From: Sphingobium quisquiliarum P25
GTDB lineage: Bacteria > Pseudomonadota > Alphaproteobacteria > Sphingomonadales > Sphingomonadaceae
Direction of reading: 5' to 3'
Assembly (NCBI RefSeq): GCF_000445065.1
Contig: NZ_ATHO01000130.1
Location: forward strand, 1 to 60,915
Length of the DNA stretch: 60,915 bases
Within the stretch, counting starts at the first letter, position 1, and every line of letters starts with the position of its first letter. Below the pieces are notes generated by a model. The model searched no databases, was not told where the DNA came from, and was given only the letters and a program-made list of their open reading frames with translations. This document shows, piece by piece, positions 8,931-17,932 of the stretch. The position numbers were made by a program, and so were the translations under genes.

Positions 8931-9341
8931 ATGCCGCCATTTCGATTCGCATATTTTGCAGCCGGACCAAGGATGGCCGGTGCCGTCCTGTTGTCCTGCC
9001 TTCTGGCGGCGCCGTTCGCACCGGCTCAGGCGGAGGCCGGAAGTGATGCCGCGCGGGGAGGCGGTTTGTTCGCGCAGCGCTGCGCCATGTGCCACAGCGT
9101 GAGTGGCAAGGGCGGCAAGGCCGGGCCGGACCTGACGACCGTAGCTGGACGCAAGGCGGCGAGCACGGCCTATGCTTATTCCCCCGCGCTCAAGAAGCTC
9201 AACCTTTCCTGGACGGCCGCCAATCTGGACGCCTATCTGGCTGCGCCCGCCAAGGTCGCGCCGGGCAACCGCATGCCGCTGGCCATACCCAAGGCAGACG
9301 ATCGCCGGGCGATCATCGCCTATCTGGGCAGCAGAAAATAG
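8931..9341 (+). CDS. Class I cytochrome c, periplasmic
   Basis: A small c-type cytochrome of 136 residues. An N-terminal signal peptide ends near A-Q-A-E-A (about residue 36). Heme attaches at C51-A-M-C54-H55, and the distal ligand is Met115 in NRMPLAI. The layout matches mitochondrial-type class I cytochromes c (C-x-x-C-H early, M-P late). The ATG at 8931 has a strong GGAGAGG site. A TGAGT..ACTCA palindrome lies upstream. It may accept electrons from a periplasmic dehydrogenase such as the PCMH-type enzyme at 27-29 kb, but this is inference. Confidence 0.88.
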   Translation: MPPFRFAYFAAGPRMAGAVLLSCLLAAPFAPAQAEAGSDAARGGGLFAQRCAMCHSVSGKGGKAGPDLTTVAGRKAASTAYAYSPALKKLNLSWTAANLDAYLAAPAKVAPGNRMPLAIPKADDRRAIIAYLGSRK

Positions 9342-9353
9342 CAGCGGGCAAGG

Positions 9354-10382
9354 TCAGCGCCAGCGGATGATGCTGCCCAGCGCATCGCTCTGCGGCAGCC
9401 GCATGAACATGGCGGGCGCATCATCGGCGTCAACCGCTTCGGTGACGATGCGGTCGAGCTTTATCCGGCCATTTTCCAGCAGGCGCAGGAAAATGGCGGC
9501 GTCCTCCAGGCTGGTGGGCATGGCCGTGCCCTGGAGCCGCCCGGCGCTGTAGGGCCGCACCGGCCAGTCGAGCGGAGAGGTGACTTCGGTCGCGTCCAGC
9601 GACCAGGGCCGCGCGTTGAAATAGGCGCCGACGATCGACAGTCCTTCGATCCAGGCGCGGCCGAATATATCAACCTGATGCCCGCCGGGGATCATCGAGG
9701 CGGGAATGACACGTCCGCCCCGGCGCGTCAGCGCAAGGGCGGTCTCTATGGTGGAAGGCACGCCGCTGAGGTCAATGGTCGCGGCTGGGCCGCCGCCGGG
9801 AAGCGACCGGGCCAATGCGGCGAGTTCGCCGGACTGGTCAGCGCGAAAGCCATGGTCAGCGCCGAGTTCGCGCGCCAGATCGAGCCGTTCCTGCACCACA
9901 TCGGTGACGATCAGCGGCGCGGCCCCGGCGATCCGCGCAACCTGCGTGGTGACGAGGCCGATCAGGCCCTGACCCAGGATCAGCAGCGGCGACCCTATGT
10001 CGAGGGCGGCGAGGCGGATGGTGTAGACGGCCATCGCCCCGATGGTGAAGAAGGCCGCATCTTCCGACGCGACATTGGCGGGAATGCGAAGGGCGAAGCG
10101 CTGATCGATGACGGTGGCGCTGGCGTGGCCGCTATGGACGATCACCCTGTCGCCGGGGGCGAAGGCGGTCACGTCCGGTCCTACGGCGGTCACATGCCCG
10201 GCCATGCTGTAGCCCGGCTCCACCGGATAGCGGTGGAATTTGGTCAGCAGCGACCTTTCCGTGCCCGCGCTGACGAGGGAGACATCCGCCTCCACCGCGA
10301 TCTCCCCGGCTACGGGCGGCGCGAGATCGCGTTCCTCCAATATCGCGCTTCCCGGAGCGTCGAAGACGATTGCGCGCGCCAT
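9354..10382 (-). CDS. MDR-superfamily oxidoreductase (zinc-lacking ADH-like)
   Basis: A 342-residue medium-chain dehydrogenase/reductase. The N-terminal GroES-like domain contains S-L-V-S-A-G-T-E-R and E-P-G-Y-S-M-A-G-H. The cofactor domain has LILGQGLIGLVTTQVARIAGA, a G-x-G-x-x-G-type Rossmann turn. Structural-zinc cysteines and the usual G-H-E ligand are not seen, which suggests a zinc-independent member, as in BchC-like or sugar-dehydrogenase-like branches. The ATG at 10382 follows GGAAAGAGG. It stands alone, divergent from the FAH operon. The substrate is unknown. Confidence 0.75.
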   Translation of the reverse strand: MARAIVFDAPGSAILEERDLAPPVAGEIAVEADVSLVSAGTERSLLTKFHRYPVEPGYSMAGHVTAVGPDVTAFAPGDRVIVHSGHASATVIDQRFALRIPANVASEDAAFFTIGAMAVYTIRLAALDIGSPLLILGQGLIGLVTTQVARIAGAAPLIVTDVVQERLDLARELGADHGFRADQSGELAALARSLPGGGPAATIDLSGVPSTIETALALTRRGGRVIPASMIPGGHQVDIFGRAWIEGLSIVGAYFNARPWSLDATEVTSPLDWPVRPYSAGRLQGTAMPTSLEDAAIFLRLLENGRIKLDRIVTEAVDADDAPAMFMRLPQSDALGSIIRWR

Positions 10383-10584
10383 ATGCCTCTTTCCCATGAC
10401 AATCGAAAATCGCCGCACGATGGCTCAGCGACGAGCCGAACCGAAGGCGATAGCGTGGATGCCTGCTATCATCCCGGTCAATGCGGAATCCAACCATGGC
10501 GGCGATGACTCCTATTGATGAGATGGCATTGTCCCGCATCGTGCCGCGCCCTAGACCAGCGGCAGGGGCGAAAGGAGAGACGGC

Positions 10585-11529
10585 ATGCGCTTGGCAACCC
10601 TGCGGGACGGGACAGCGGATGGCAGGTTGATCCTGGTTTCGCCTGACGGCGGCCATTATGCCTTTGCCCCGGTCGCGACGCTGCAACAGGCCGTGGAAGA
10701 CTGGGCCAGTGCCGCACCCGCGTTGCGCGCCATATCCGATTTTCCCGCGAAGCTGGACGTGACGCAGCTTGCCGCGCCGCTGCCGCGCGCCTGGCAATGG
10801 CTGGACGGGTCGGCTTATGAAAGCCATGGCGACCTGATGCAGAAGGTCTTCAGCATGGACCCCGTGGAGACCGACAGGCCGCTCATGTATCAGGGCGTGT
10901 CCGATCGTTTCTATGGTCCCTATGATGATGTGAAATTCCCGGACGAGGAATTGGGCATCGATTTTGAAGGCGAATTCGGCGTCATCGTCGATGCCGTGCC
11001 GATGGGCGTGACGCCGCAGCAGGCGATGGAGCATATCCGCCTGATCGTGCAGATCAACGACTGGTCGTTGAGGGCGCTGGCGGGACCGGAAATGAAGACG
11101 GGCTTCGGCTGGATACAGGCAAAGCCGCCGTGCAGCATGGCGCCCTTCGCCATCACGCCCGACGAACTGGGCGATGGCTGGCGGAACGGCAGAGTGTGCA
11201 TCGACCTGCTGGTGGATTGGAATGGCGACAGGTTCGGCGCGGCCAATGGCGAGCCCATGGGCTATGGTTTTCACGAACTGGCCGCCCATGCGGCGCGCAC
11301 CCGCGATCTGGCGGCGGGCACCGTCATCGGGTCAGGCACCGTGTCCAACGCGAACTTTCGCGAGGTCGGCTCCTCCTGCATTGCGGAGCGGCGGGGCATC
11401 GAGATCGTGGACGAAGGCGCGGCGCGCACGCCCTTCATGTCCTTTGGCGATCGCGTGCGGATGGAAGGGCGCGGGCCCGGCGGCCGGCCCCCCTTCGGGA
11501 TTCTGGAACAGAGGATCGTGAAGGGCTGA
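10585..11529 (+). CDS. Fumarylacetoacetate hydrolase family protein
   Basis: A 314-residue FAH-superfamily enzyme, which cleaves C-C bonds of beta-diketo acids or acts as a hydratase/isomerase in ring-cleavage pathways. The metal site pattern is visible: Glu128 and Glu130 in DFEGEFG and Asp159 in QINDWSLR. The C-terminal GSGTVSN and F-G-D-R-V-R-M-E segment fit the lid and metal strand. It is the first gene of a rightward operon with a cupin, an SDR, an ABM-type protein and a P450. It is likely a late step acting on an opened aromatic ring. The exact substrate is not visible. Confidence 0.88.
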   Translation: MRLATLRDGTADGRLILVSPDGGHYAFAPVATLQQAVEDWASAAPALRAISDFPAKLDVTQLAAPLPRAWQWLDGSAYESHGDLMQKVFSMDPVETDRPLMYQGVSDRFYGPYDDVKFPDEELGIDFEGEFGVIVDAVPMGVTPQQAMEHIRLIVQINDWSLRALAGPEMKTGFGWIQAKPPCSMAPFAITPDELGDGWRNGRVCIDLLVDWNGDRFGAANGEPMGYGFHELAAHAARTRDLAAGTVIGSGTVSNANFREVGSSCIAERRGIEIVDEGAARTPFMSFGDRVRMEGRGPGGRPPFGILEQRIVKG

Positions 11530-11566
11530 TCCGCGCCCCGCATATTCTGGAGAAAGGAAGGCTTTC

Positions 11567-12070
11567 ATGGAGACGAGCGATTCCGGGCTGCCCCCGGTTC
11601 AGCGGGTGGTTACGGGCCATGATGAAAATGGCCGCGCCACGTTCAAGTCGGAGGATGTGAGCCCGACGCGGATGATCCCCGGCGGCGATGCGGCTTTCCT
11701 GCTGCTGTGGACGACCGCGACGGTTCCCGCCGACAATAATGACGAGACGGACGGCCGCGAACGCGACGCCGGGCTGACGCTCAACCAGGGATCGGTGATC
11801 AGGATCGTCGACATGCTGCCGGGCAAGGAAAGCCCGATGCACCGCACCAACAGCATCGATTACGGCATCGTCATGAAAGGCGAGATCGAACTGGAACTGG
11901 AGGACGGCCGCAAGAAGATGATCAGGGAAGGCGGCATCGTCATCCAGCGCGGCACCAATCACCTTTGGCGCAACATCAGCGACAAGCCATGCCGCATCGC
12001 CTTCGTCCTGATCGAAGCGCCCGCCTATGTGCATGATGGCCAGCCCCTGCCCGAACATAAACCGGACTGA
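11567..12070 (+). CDS. Cupin-domain protein
   Basis: A 167-residue single-cupin protein. The core runs from M-L-P-G-K-E-S-P-M-H-R-T through D-Y-G-I-V-M-K-G-E-I-E-L-E-L to Q-R-G-T-N-H-L-W-R-N, giving the two conserved cupin motifs. Only His of motif 1 (MHR) and His of motif 2 (NHLW) are obvious metal ligands, so catalytic activity is uncertain. It sits between the FAH-like and SDR genes in one operon and begins after an AGGAAGG site. A ring-cleaving, decarboxylating or isomerising role on the same substrate is possible but unproven. Confidence 0.8.
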   Translation: METSDSGLPPVQRVVTGHDENGRATFKSEDVSPTRMIPGGDAAFLLLWTTATVPADNNDETDGRERDAGLTLNQGSVIRIVDMLPGKESPMHRTNSIDYGIVMKGEIELELEDGRKKMIREGGIVIQRGTNHLWRNISDKPCRIAFVLIEAPAYVHDGQPLPEHKPD

Positions 12071-12076
12071 TCCGCG

Positions 12077-12826
12077 ATGTTCGGCCTGACCGGCAAGCGG
12101 GCGATCATCACCGGTTCCACCAGGGGCATCGGCAGGGCGATCGCGCAGGCGCTTGCCGCCGCGGGCGCACGGGTGATCATCTCCAGCGAGGATGGCGAGG
12201 ATACAGCCCGTGTCGCGGCCGGGCTGGGCCAGACGGGCATTGCGTGCGATGTCTCTGACGACGGGGCGCTGGAGCGGCTGGTGGATGGCGCCCTGGCTGC
12301 GCTGGGCGGGATCGACATTTTGGTCTGCAATGCAGGGGTCACCGGGCAGCCCGGTCCCTTCGCAAGCCTGGACATGGCCGATTATGACCGGGTGATGGCG
12401 ATCAACCTGCGCAGCCAGGTGAAGCTGTGCAACCTTGCCCTGCCGCATATCGCTGAGGCGGGGGGCGGCGCGGCGGTCCTGATTTCCAGCCTGTCGGGGT
12501 TGCGCGGCAATGGGGCGATCAACAGCTATGCCCTGACCAAGGCGGCGATCGCGCAACTGGCGCGGAATCTGGCGGTGGAATGGGGGCCAAGGGGCGTGTG
12601 CGTCAACGCGGTGTCGCCCGGCTTCATCGCGACCGAACTTTCCAGGCCGCTGATGGATGACGAGGCATTCATGCGGCGGCGCATGGCGATGACGCCGCTA
12701 CGCCGCCCCGGCCTGCCGGAGGAGGTCGCGGGCGCGGTGCATTTCCTGGTGTCCGCTGCGGGCGCATTCGTCACCGGCCATAATCTGGTGGTGGACGGCG
12801 GCACGCTGATCAGCGACGGGACTTGA
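12077..12826 (+). CDS. Short-chain dehydrogenase/reductase
   Basis: A classical SDR of 249 residues. The cofactor turn is G-S-T-R-G-I-G near residue 13, the N-A-G motif is present in CNAGVTG, and the catalytic residues appear as Ser in LISSLSG and Y-A-L-T-K. The G-G at the C-terminus (VVDGGTLI) is typical. It starts 7 bases after the cupin gene. In this operon it probably oxidises an alcohol or dihydrodiol or reduces a keto intermediate. No gene-specific name is justified. Confidence 0.88.
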   Translation: MFGLTGKRAIITGSTRGIGRAIAQALAAAGARVIISSEDGEDTARVAAGLGQTGIACDVSDDGALERLVDGALAALGGIDILVCNAGVTGQPGPFASLDMADYDRVMAINLRSQVKLCNLALPHIAEAGGGAAVLISSLSGLRGNGAINSYALTKAAIAQLARNLAVEWGPRGVCVNAVSPGFIATELSRPLMDDEAFMRRRMAMTPLRRPGLPEEVAGAVHFLVSAAGAFVTGHNLVVDGGTLISDGT

Positions 12827-12932
12827 TGCTCGCTTCGTTTCGCGGGATCAGCGACATTGCTGGCTATTATCAGCAAAGTTGATTCCTGTTCCAGCGCCGC
12901 CTGAACTAAATCTCAGCGGAGGAGGGCGAAGA

Positions 12933-13232
12933 ATGATCTACGAAGTCGCGAGCCTGACGATCGATCCGGCCAAGGCACAGGCATTCGAAAAGGCCGTGGC
13001 GCAGGCCGCTCCCTTGTTCCGGGATGCCCAGGGTTGCCGCAGCATGTCGCTGGAGCGCGTGATCGAGAATCCCGCCCGCTATCAACTCGTAGTGGGCTGG
13101 GACAGGCTGGAGGATCATATGGAGCATTTTCGCGCCTCCCCGGCCTTTCAGCAATGGCGTGCGCTTGCCGGACCCTTTTTTGCGGCGCCGCCAGAGGTGG
13201 TTCACACGGCGCGCGCGGCCGATTTCTTTTGA
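12933..13232 (+). CDS. ABM-domain (antibiotic biosynthesis monooxygenase-like) protein
   Basis: A 99-residue dimeric alpha/beta-barrel type protein of the ABM superfamily: I-Y-E-V-A-S-L-T-I-D-P at the start, E-R-V-I-E-N-P-A-R-Y-Q-L-V-V-G-W in the middle and a D-H-x-x-H-F-R-A-S segment. Such proteins can be cofactor-free monooxygenases, isomerases or helpers. The ATG at 12933 follows GGAGGG. It lies between the SDR and the P450 in the operon. Catalytic residues cannot be assigned from sequence alone. Confidence 0.78.
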   Translation: MIYEVASLTIDPAKAQAFEKAVAQAAPLFRDAQGCRSMSLERVIENPARYQLVVGWDRLEDHMEHFRASPAFQQWRALAGPFFAAPPEVVHTARAADFF

Positions 13233-13243
13233 CGGGGGCCATC

Positions 13244-14452
13244 ATGTCAGCCCAGCCGTCCGGGTCCGGCCCTGTCCCCTCGCTCGATCTCGATCCTTTT
13301 GACGAGGCGTTCCTGGCGGACCCCTACCCCCATCATCACGCCCTGCGCGATGCCGGTCCGCTGCTGTGGCTGGAACGGCTGCAATGCTATGCGATGGCGC
13401 GCTATGACGATGTGTCGGCGGCGTTGCGCGACCATCAGCGTTTTTGTTCGGGGCGCGGGGTCGGCCTGACCGATTTCGCGCGCGAGGAGCCATGGCGTCC
13501 CCCCTCGCTGCTGCTGGAAGCGGACCCGCCGCTGCACGATCGCACGCGGACGCTCATGAACCGCATCGTGTCGCTGCCTGCCCTGCGCGCGCTGCGCCCG
13601 GTCTGGGCGGAGCGGGCCGGGGAACTGGCCGAACGGCTGGTGGCGATGCGCCGCTTCGATGCCGTGCGGGATCTGGGCGAAGTCTATCCGATGATGGTCT
13701 TCCCGGACACGATCGGCCTGCGCAGGGAAGGGCGGGAGCATCTGCTGACCTACGCCGGGACGACATTCAACGCCTTCGGTCCGCGCAACGCTGTGCTTGC
13801 CCGATCGATGGAACAGGCGGCCGATGCTATCGAGTGGGTGGCCGCATCGTGCAAGCGCGAGAATCTGTCGCCCGGCGGGTGGGGCATGGCGGTCTATGAA
13901 GCGGCCGACAGGGGAGAATGCACGCCGGACGAGGCCGAGCGGCTGGTGCGGTCCTTCCTGTCGGCTGGCGTCGACACGACCGTGAACGGGCTGGCGCAGA
14001 TGATGCTGGCCTTTGCGAGTTTCCCCGGTGAGTGGACGGCCCTGCGCCATCGCCCCGCCTTGCTGCGGCGCGTGCTGGACGAAAGCCTGCGCTGGGATGG
14101 GACCGTGCAGACATTTTTTCGCACCGCTGCTTGCGATGTCCCGGTTGGAGATATGGTGATCCCGGAAGGGTCGAAGCTGCTGCTGTTCCTGGCGGCCGCC
14201 AATCGCGACCCGCGCAAATGGGAAGCGCCGGACCGTTTCGACATCAGCCGCCAGACGAGCGGGCATGTCGGCTTCGGCTTCGGCATCCATCAATGCCTGG
14301 GGCAAATGGTGGCGCGCATGGAAGCCGACCTGATGCTGGAGGCGCTGCTGCCCCGCATCGCTTCGATCAGGCTGGCGGGACCAGTGGAGCGGCGGATCAA
14401 CAACACGCTCCATGCGCTGGCCAGCGTCCCGGTGGAAATCGAACCGGCCTGA
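13244..14452 (+). CDS. Cytochrome P450, CYP199A-like
   Basis: A 402-residue P450 that strongly recalls CYP199A enzymes, which oxidise or O-demethylate para-substituted benzoates such as 4-methoxybenzoate. Shared blocks recognised from memory include S-R/G-R-G-V-G-L-x-D-F, the E-K/E-P-W-R-P-P-S-L segment, L-E-A-D-P-P, the I-helix S-A-G-V-D-T-T-V-N-G, V-Q-T-F-F-R-T and F-G-x-G-x-H-x-C with heme ligand Cys351. It ends the FAH/cupin/SDR/ABM operon, starting 11 bases after the ABM gene. The ferredoxin partner used by CYP199A enzymes is not in the window. Subfamily rank needs an alignment. Confidence 0.85.
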   Translation: MSAQPSGSGPVPSLDLDPFDEAFLADPYPHHHALRDAGPLLWLERLQCYAMARYDDVSAALRDHQRFCSGRGVGLTDFAREEPWRPPSLLLEADPPLHDRTRTLMNRIVSLPALRALRPVWAERAGELAERLVAMRRFDAVRDLGEVYPMMVFPDTIGLRREGREHLLTYAGTTFNAFGPRNAVLARSMEQAADAIEWVAASCKRENLSPGGWGMAVYEAADRGECTPDEAERLVRSFLSAGVDTTVNGLAQMMLAFASFPGEWTALRHRPALLRRVLDESLRWDGTVQTFFRTAACDVPVGDMVIPEGSKLLLFLAAANRDPRKWEAPDRFDISRQTSGHVGFGFGIHQCLGQMVARMEADLMLEALLPRIASIRLAGPVERRINNTLHALASVPVEIEPA

Positions 14453-14481
14453 ATGACGGTCAGGCCGCGCAGCCGGAGGCG

Positions 14482-15609
14482 TCAATATTCCTCCGCCAGC
14501 CTGTGGAGCGCGCCCGACAGCAGCGCGCCTGCGTCTTCGGCGGGGCCGCCGGACAATTGGATCCGCCCGATTGCAAGGCTGGTGACGACGACATGCTTGC
14601 AGCGATCGAAGCGGCGGTCCTCATAGGCCTGCAACCCTTCCGTCACATGCGATGCGCGGGCCAGTTCCTCCACCAGCACCAGCGCGCTTTCCACCGCCAT
14701 GCCCGCGCCGGAGGCAAGGTGCGGCGTCGTGGCGTGCACCGCGTCGCCCAGCAGGACGATATGGCCCTTATACCAGGGCCGGGGCTGCAAGGCGGCGGCG
14801 AGCGGGCGGTAGTTCACCCAGTCGCTGTCCGTCATATGGTCGCGTATCCAACCGGCATTGCCGCCGAAATCGGCGAGCTTTTCACGCAGTTCCGACCGGA
14901 CTTCATCATCGCCCAGGATGCGGTCGCCATATTCGTGCGGCGGCAGCAAATAGAGATAGCAGGAGTCGGGTGCGCAACAGGTGATCCCCACCGGATAGCG
15001 ATGCCCGAAGTAAAATTCGCCGCGCTCCACATCGGGCGGCCGCTTCATCGATACCCGGAACGCGCCCTGGCCGGTGGGCGCTGCTTCGCCCATATGCGGA
15101 AAGGCGATGCGGCGCACGCCGGAATAGATGCTGTCCGCCCCCACGATAAGGTCGAAGCGCTCGCTGTAACCGTCGCTGAAGACCGCCTCTGTTCCGTCCT
15201 GCCACTCTTTCAGTTCCATGACGGTCATGCCCAGGCGAACCGTGACCCCCAGCTCGCGTACCCGGCTTTGCATGATATGGTGTAGGACGGGGCGCATGAT
15301 CCCGCCGGTCGCGGGCAGGCCTTCTTCCAGCACCGGCTCGTCGAGATCGTGCAGCAACAGGCCGTCATAGCGGAAGATGCGCGAACCATTGGTGATAGCG
15401 CCTTTCTCCCTGATTTGTTCGAGAAGGCCAAGCCGCCGGTACGCGCGCAGTGTCGGCCCGGTGATCGTGATGCCCGCGCCATAGACCCGCCAGTTGGGAT
15501 CGATGTCGATCAAGGTCACGTCCGCCTGCGCTTCGCCAAAGCGGATCGCGGCGGCCATCCCGCCGATGCCGCCACCCACTATGAGGATGCGCCGTCCTGC
15601 CAGATCCAT
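14482..15609 (-). CDS. FAD-dependent aromatic hydroxylase
   Basis: A 375-residue class A flavoprotein monooxygenase related to salicylate or 6-hydroxynicotinate hydroxylases. Seen: the dinucleotide fold ILIVGGGIGGMAAAI near residue 8, the internal D-G motif in FDLIVGADSIYSGVRR, and the GD motif LLGDAVHATTPHLASGAGMAVESA that binds the FAD ribityl chain. The enzyme uses NAD(P)H and O2 to hydroxylate an activated phenol or carboxylate ring. It is transcribed towards the P450 operon and is followed upstream by an HxlR regulator on the same strand. Substrate not resolved. Confidence 0.88.
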   Translation of the reverse strand: MDLAGRRILIVGGGIGGMAAAIRFGEAQADVTLIDIDPNWRVYGAGITITGPTLRAYRRLGLLEQIREKGAITNGSRIFRYDGLLLHDLDEPVLEEGLPATGGIMRPVLHHIMQSRVRELGVTVRLGMTVMELKEWQDGTEAVFSDGYSERFDLIVGADSIYSGVRRIAFPHMGEAAPTGQGAFRVSMKRPPDVERGEFYFGHRYPVGITCCAPDSCYLYLLPPHEYGDRILGDDEVRSELREKLADFGGNAGWIRDHMTDSDWVNYRPLAAALQPRPWYKGHIVLLGDAVHATTPHLASGAGMAVESALVLVEELARASHVTEGLQAYEDRRFDRCKHVVVTSLAIGRIQLSGGPAEDAGALLSGALHRLAEEY

Positions 15610-15745
15610 GATATCCTCTCCCGTCCGTTGCTCGTGGCTAGAACCGGGGATGGGGGCTGAAAAACGATTTGGCTCGATAGCTTATATTGGGGGTCTGGAT
15701 AGCTGCGGCGGGATCAAAGGACATCGCGGCTCGGCAATCCGCGTC

Positions 15746-16222
15746 TTAATCCTCCGGCAATTCGCGCCGGGCGGCGATGAATTCTTCCCGATGTTCCGCG
15801 ATCCAATTGATCAAGCGGTCGGATTGCGCATTCAGCCGCTGGCCAAGTGGCGACAGCGAATATTCGACATGCGGCGGCATGACGCACTGCACGTTCCGGT
15901 CGACAAGCCCGTCCCGCTCCAGCGATCGCAGGCGCAGCGTCAGCATGCGTTGCGATATGGGGCGCTCATCCTTGCCCAGGCGCCAGATAAGGCGCTGCAA
16001 TTCGGAATAGCGCAGCGGCGCGGCGGCGTTCAGCACCAGCAGGATCAGCTTGGTCCAGCGGTCGCCCAGCAGCGCGCACATATGGCGGATGGGCGCGCCG
16101 CGATCGCCCCCGTTCACCTCGATGGTTTCCGCCAGCCTGCAAAGCGCGTCCAGCCTTTTGCCGCTTAGCGCGGGAAATTCTTCAGGCGGGATCAGGCTGC
16201 CGGCATCATGCTCTGAAATCAT
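15746..16222 (-). CDS. HxlR-family regulator (copy 1)
   Basis: A 158-residue HxlR-type winged-helix regulator. The family core is clear: L-L-G-D-R-W-T-K-L-I-L-L-V-L then R-Y-S-E-L-Q-R-L, the P-I-S-Q-R-M-L-T-L-R-L-R-S-L-E-R-D-G-L recognition region, and V-E-Y-S-L-S-P-L-G in the wing. It lies between the FAD hydroxylase and a divergent FAD oxidoreductase. A palindrome-like site, GGAACATTCATGTGCC, stands 48 bases upstream and recurs in two other promoters. The start at 16222 lacks a strong ribosome site, so an upstream start is possible. Confidence 0.86.
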   Translation of the reverse strand: MISEHDAGSLIPPEEFPALSGKRLDALCRLAETIEVNGGDRGAPIRHMCALLGDRWTKLILLVLNAAAPLRYSELQRLIWRLGKDERPISQRMLTLRLRSLERDGLVDRNVQCVMPPHVEYSLSPLGQRLNAQSDRLINWIAEHREEFIAARRELPED

Positions 16223-16269
16223 GGGGCGATGATAAACAGGCGCGCGGGCTCCGCAAAGGGGGACGGGCA

Positions 16270-16285
16270 GGAACATTCATGTGCC
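16270..16285. promoter_or_regulatory. HxlR operator candidate, site 1
   Basis: GGAACATTCATGTGCC, a near-palindrome, sits between the HxlR-1 gene and the divergent FAD oxidoreductase gene. Sixteen to eighteen bases around it (ACATTCATGTGCCTA) are repeated at 26825-26845, and a looser version stands at 23150-23165 beside the second HxlR gene. Binding by an HxlR protein is inferred from this placement. Confidence 0.5.
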
Positions 16286-16348
16286 TAATTCATCGCGGTT
16301 CCGCATGCCGGTATGACCGGGCCAACATATCGCGGAGAGGATGCGGAA

Positions 16349-17932
16349 ATGGCCGATTACGACATCATATTCATTGGTGCGGGGCACAACGGGCTGACCG
16401 CCGCCTGCTACATGGCGAAAGCGGGCAAGAAGGTCCTGCTGCTGGAAGCAAAGGATCATGTGGGCGGCGGCGTCGTCACCACGGAACTGACCTTGCCCGG
16501 CTATTATCATGATGAGCATTCGACCGCTCACCAGTTGATCCTGGGCAATCCCATGATCACGCAGGACGAGCTGGGCCTGATGAGCAAGTTCGGCCTTGAA
16601 TATCGCTATGCCGACGTCGCTCTGGCGGCGATCTTCATCGATCAGACGTCGATCAGCGTCTACAAGGACCTGGACCGCACCTGCCAAAGCATAGCGGAAA
16701 CTTGCGGGGATGAAGATGCGGAGGCCTATCGCGCCTTTGCCAAGGCGTCCATGGCGATGCTGCCGATGTTCGTGAACGGCCTCTATTCGCCGCCATTGCC
16801 GATGGGCGCGTTCATGGCGATGCTGGACCAGAGCGAAGAAGGCCGTGACCTGTTCAACGCCATGCAGCGCAGCACGCTGGATATCGTATGCCAGCGCTTC
16901 CAGAGCGATAAGCTGCGCCTGTTGCTGGCGCGCTTCATCACTGAAAATCTCCAGATGCCCGATGAACTGGGCACCGGCATGGGCGCGGTGCTGTGGCCGG
17001 GGCTGGTTCACACCTTCGGCCTCGCGCAGCCGGTGGGCGGCAGCGGCAAGCTGACCGACGCGATGGTCCGCGCGCTCGCCAGTTTCGGCGCGGAGATACG
17101 CTGCAACGCGCAGGTGTCGCGGATACATTCCTCAGGCGGACGGGCGACGGGGGTCGAACTGGCTGATGGCGGCGTCATCACGGCCAGGGATGGGGTCGTG
17201 GCGGGGCTTCACCCGGCGGTATTGCGCCGCTTCGTGGAAGGCGTGCCCGAACCCGTCCTGCAACGCGGCGAGCGGGTCACCCAGGCGGCCTTTTCCGTGC
17301 AGGTCAGCCATTATGCCTTGAAAGAACCGGCCCGGTTCATCGCCGGAGGCGACGCGCAGAAAGGCGTGCTGCTGGAAATGATCGACACGGTCAAGCTCAG
17401 CGAACTGCTCGATGATTTCGACCAGTTGCGCAGGGGGCGGATGTCGGCACGGCGGCTTGCCGGTGGCGGCGACATGGCGATCAACGATCCCACTCGCGCC
17501 CCGGCAGGGGGCGGCATCTTCTACGGCGTGCAGTTCGCGCCCTACGAACTGGAAGGCCATGATGCTTCCTATTGGGATGAAGTCAAGGAAGCGGAAGCGG
17601 ACAAGACGCTGGCGCATTATCAGAAGTTCATTTCCAACCTGACCAGCGACAATATATTGAAGCGCGTCGTGCATTCGCCTCTGGATATGGAGCGGCATTC
17701 GCCCAACAGCTTCCTTCGCGGCGACATCCATGGTTGCGCGCCCTATTTCTACCAGACCATGGCGCATCGCCCGACCGCCGATTATGGCAATATCGCCGTG
17801 CCGGGGGTGGAGGGGCTCTATCTGGTGGGCCCGTTCATGCATCCGGGCGGAGGCGTGTTCGGCGGAGGCCGCGCGGCCGCGATCAGGATGATGGACGACC
17901 TGCGCATGGACTTCGAGCGGCTGATCGGCTGA
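16349..17932 (+). CDS. FAD oxidoreductase, phytoene-desaturase-like
   Basis: A 527-residue FAD protein of the phytoene desaturase / carotenoid isomerase-like amine-oxidase clan. The N-terminal Rossmann turn I-G-A-G-H-N-G-L is followed by the Glu-ended strand V-L-L-L-E-A-K. The C-terminal FAD segment is V-E-G-L-Y-L-V-G-P-F-M-H-P-G-G-G-V. Residues 39 onward are clearly homologous to the truncated gene at 59.0-60.5 kb (shared D-L-D-R-T-C-Q-S-I-A, S-P-L-D-M-E-R-H-S-P-N-S and G-P-F-M-H-P-G-G-G-V-F). Carotenoid synthesis is unlikely in this context; oxidation of a catabolic intermediate is a guess. The ATG at 16349 follows GGAGAGG. Confidence 0.85.
   Translation: MADYDIIFIGAGHNGLTAACYMAKAGKKVLLLEAKDHVGGGVVTTELTLPGYYHDEHSTAHQLILGNPMITQDELGLMSKFGLEYRYADVALAAIFIDQTSISVYKDLDRTCQSIAETCGDEDAEAYRAFAKASMAMLPMFVNGLYSPPLPMGAFMAMLDQSEEGRDLFNAMQRSTLDIVCQRFQSDKLRLLLARFITENLQMPDELGTGMGAVLWPGLVHTFGLAQPVGGSGKLTDAMVRALASFGAEIRCNAQVSRIHSSGGRATGVELADGGVITARDGVVAGLHPAVLRRFVEGVPEPVLQRGERVTQAAFSVQVSHYALKEPARFIAGGDAQKGVLLEMIDTVKLSELLDDFDQLRRGRMSARRLAGGGDMAINDPTRAPAGGGIFYGVQFAPYELEGHDASYWDEVKEAEADKTLAHYQKFISNLTSDNILKRVVHSPLDMERHSPNSFLRGDIHGCAPYFYQTMAHRPTADYGNIAVPGVEGLYLVGPFMHPGGGVFGGGRAAAIRMMDDLRMDFERLIG

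Noticed and set aside
16349..17932. Carotenoid biosynthesis gene (crtI)
   Set aside because: It belongs to the same FAD clan, but no other carotenoid genes are nearby, and the paralogue and neighbours are catabolic.
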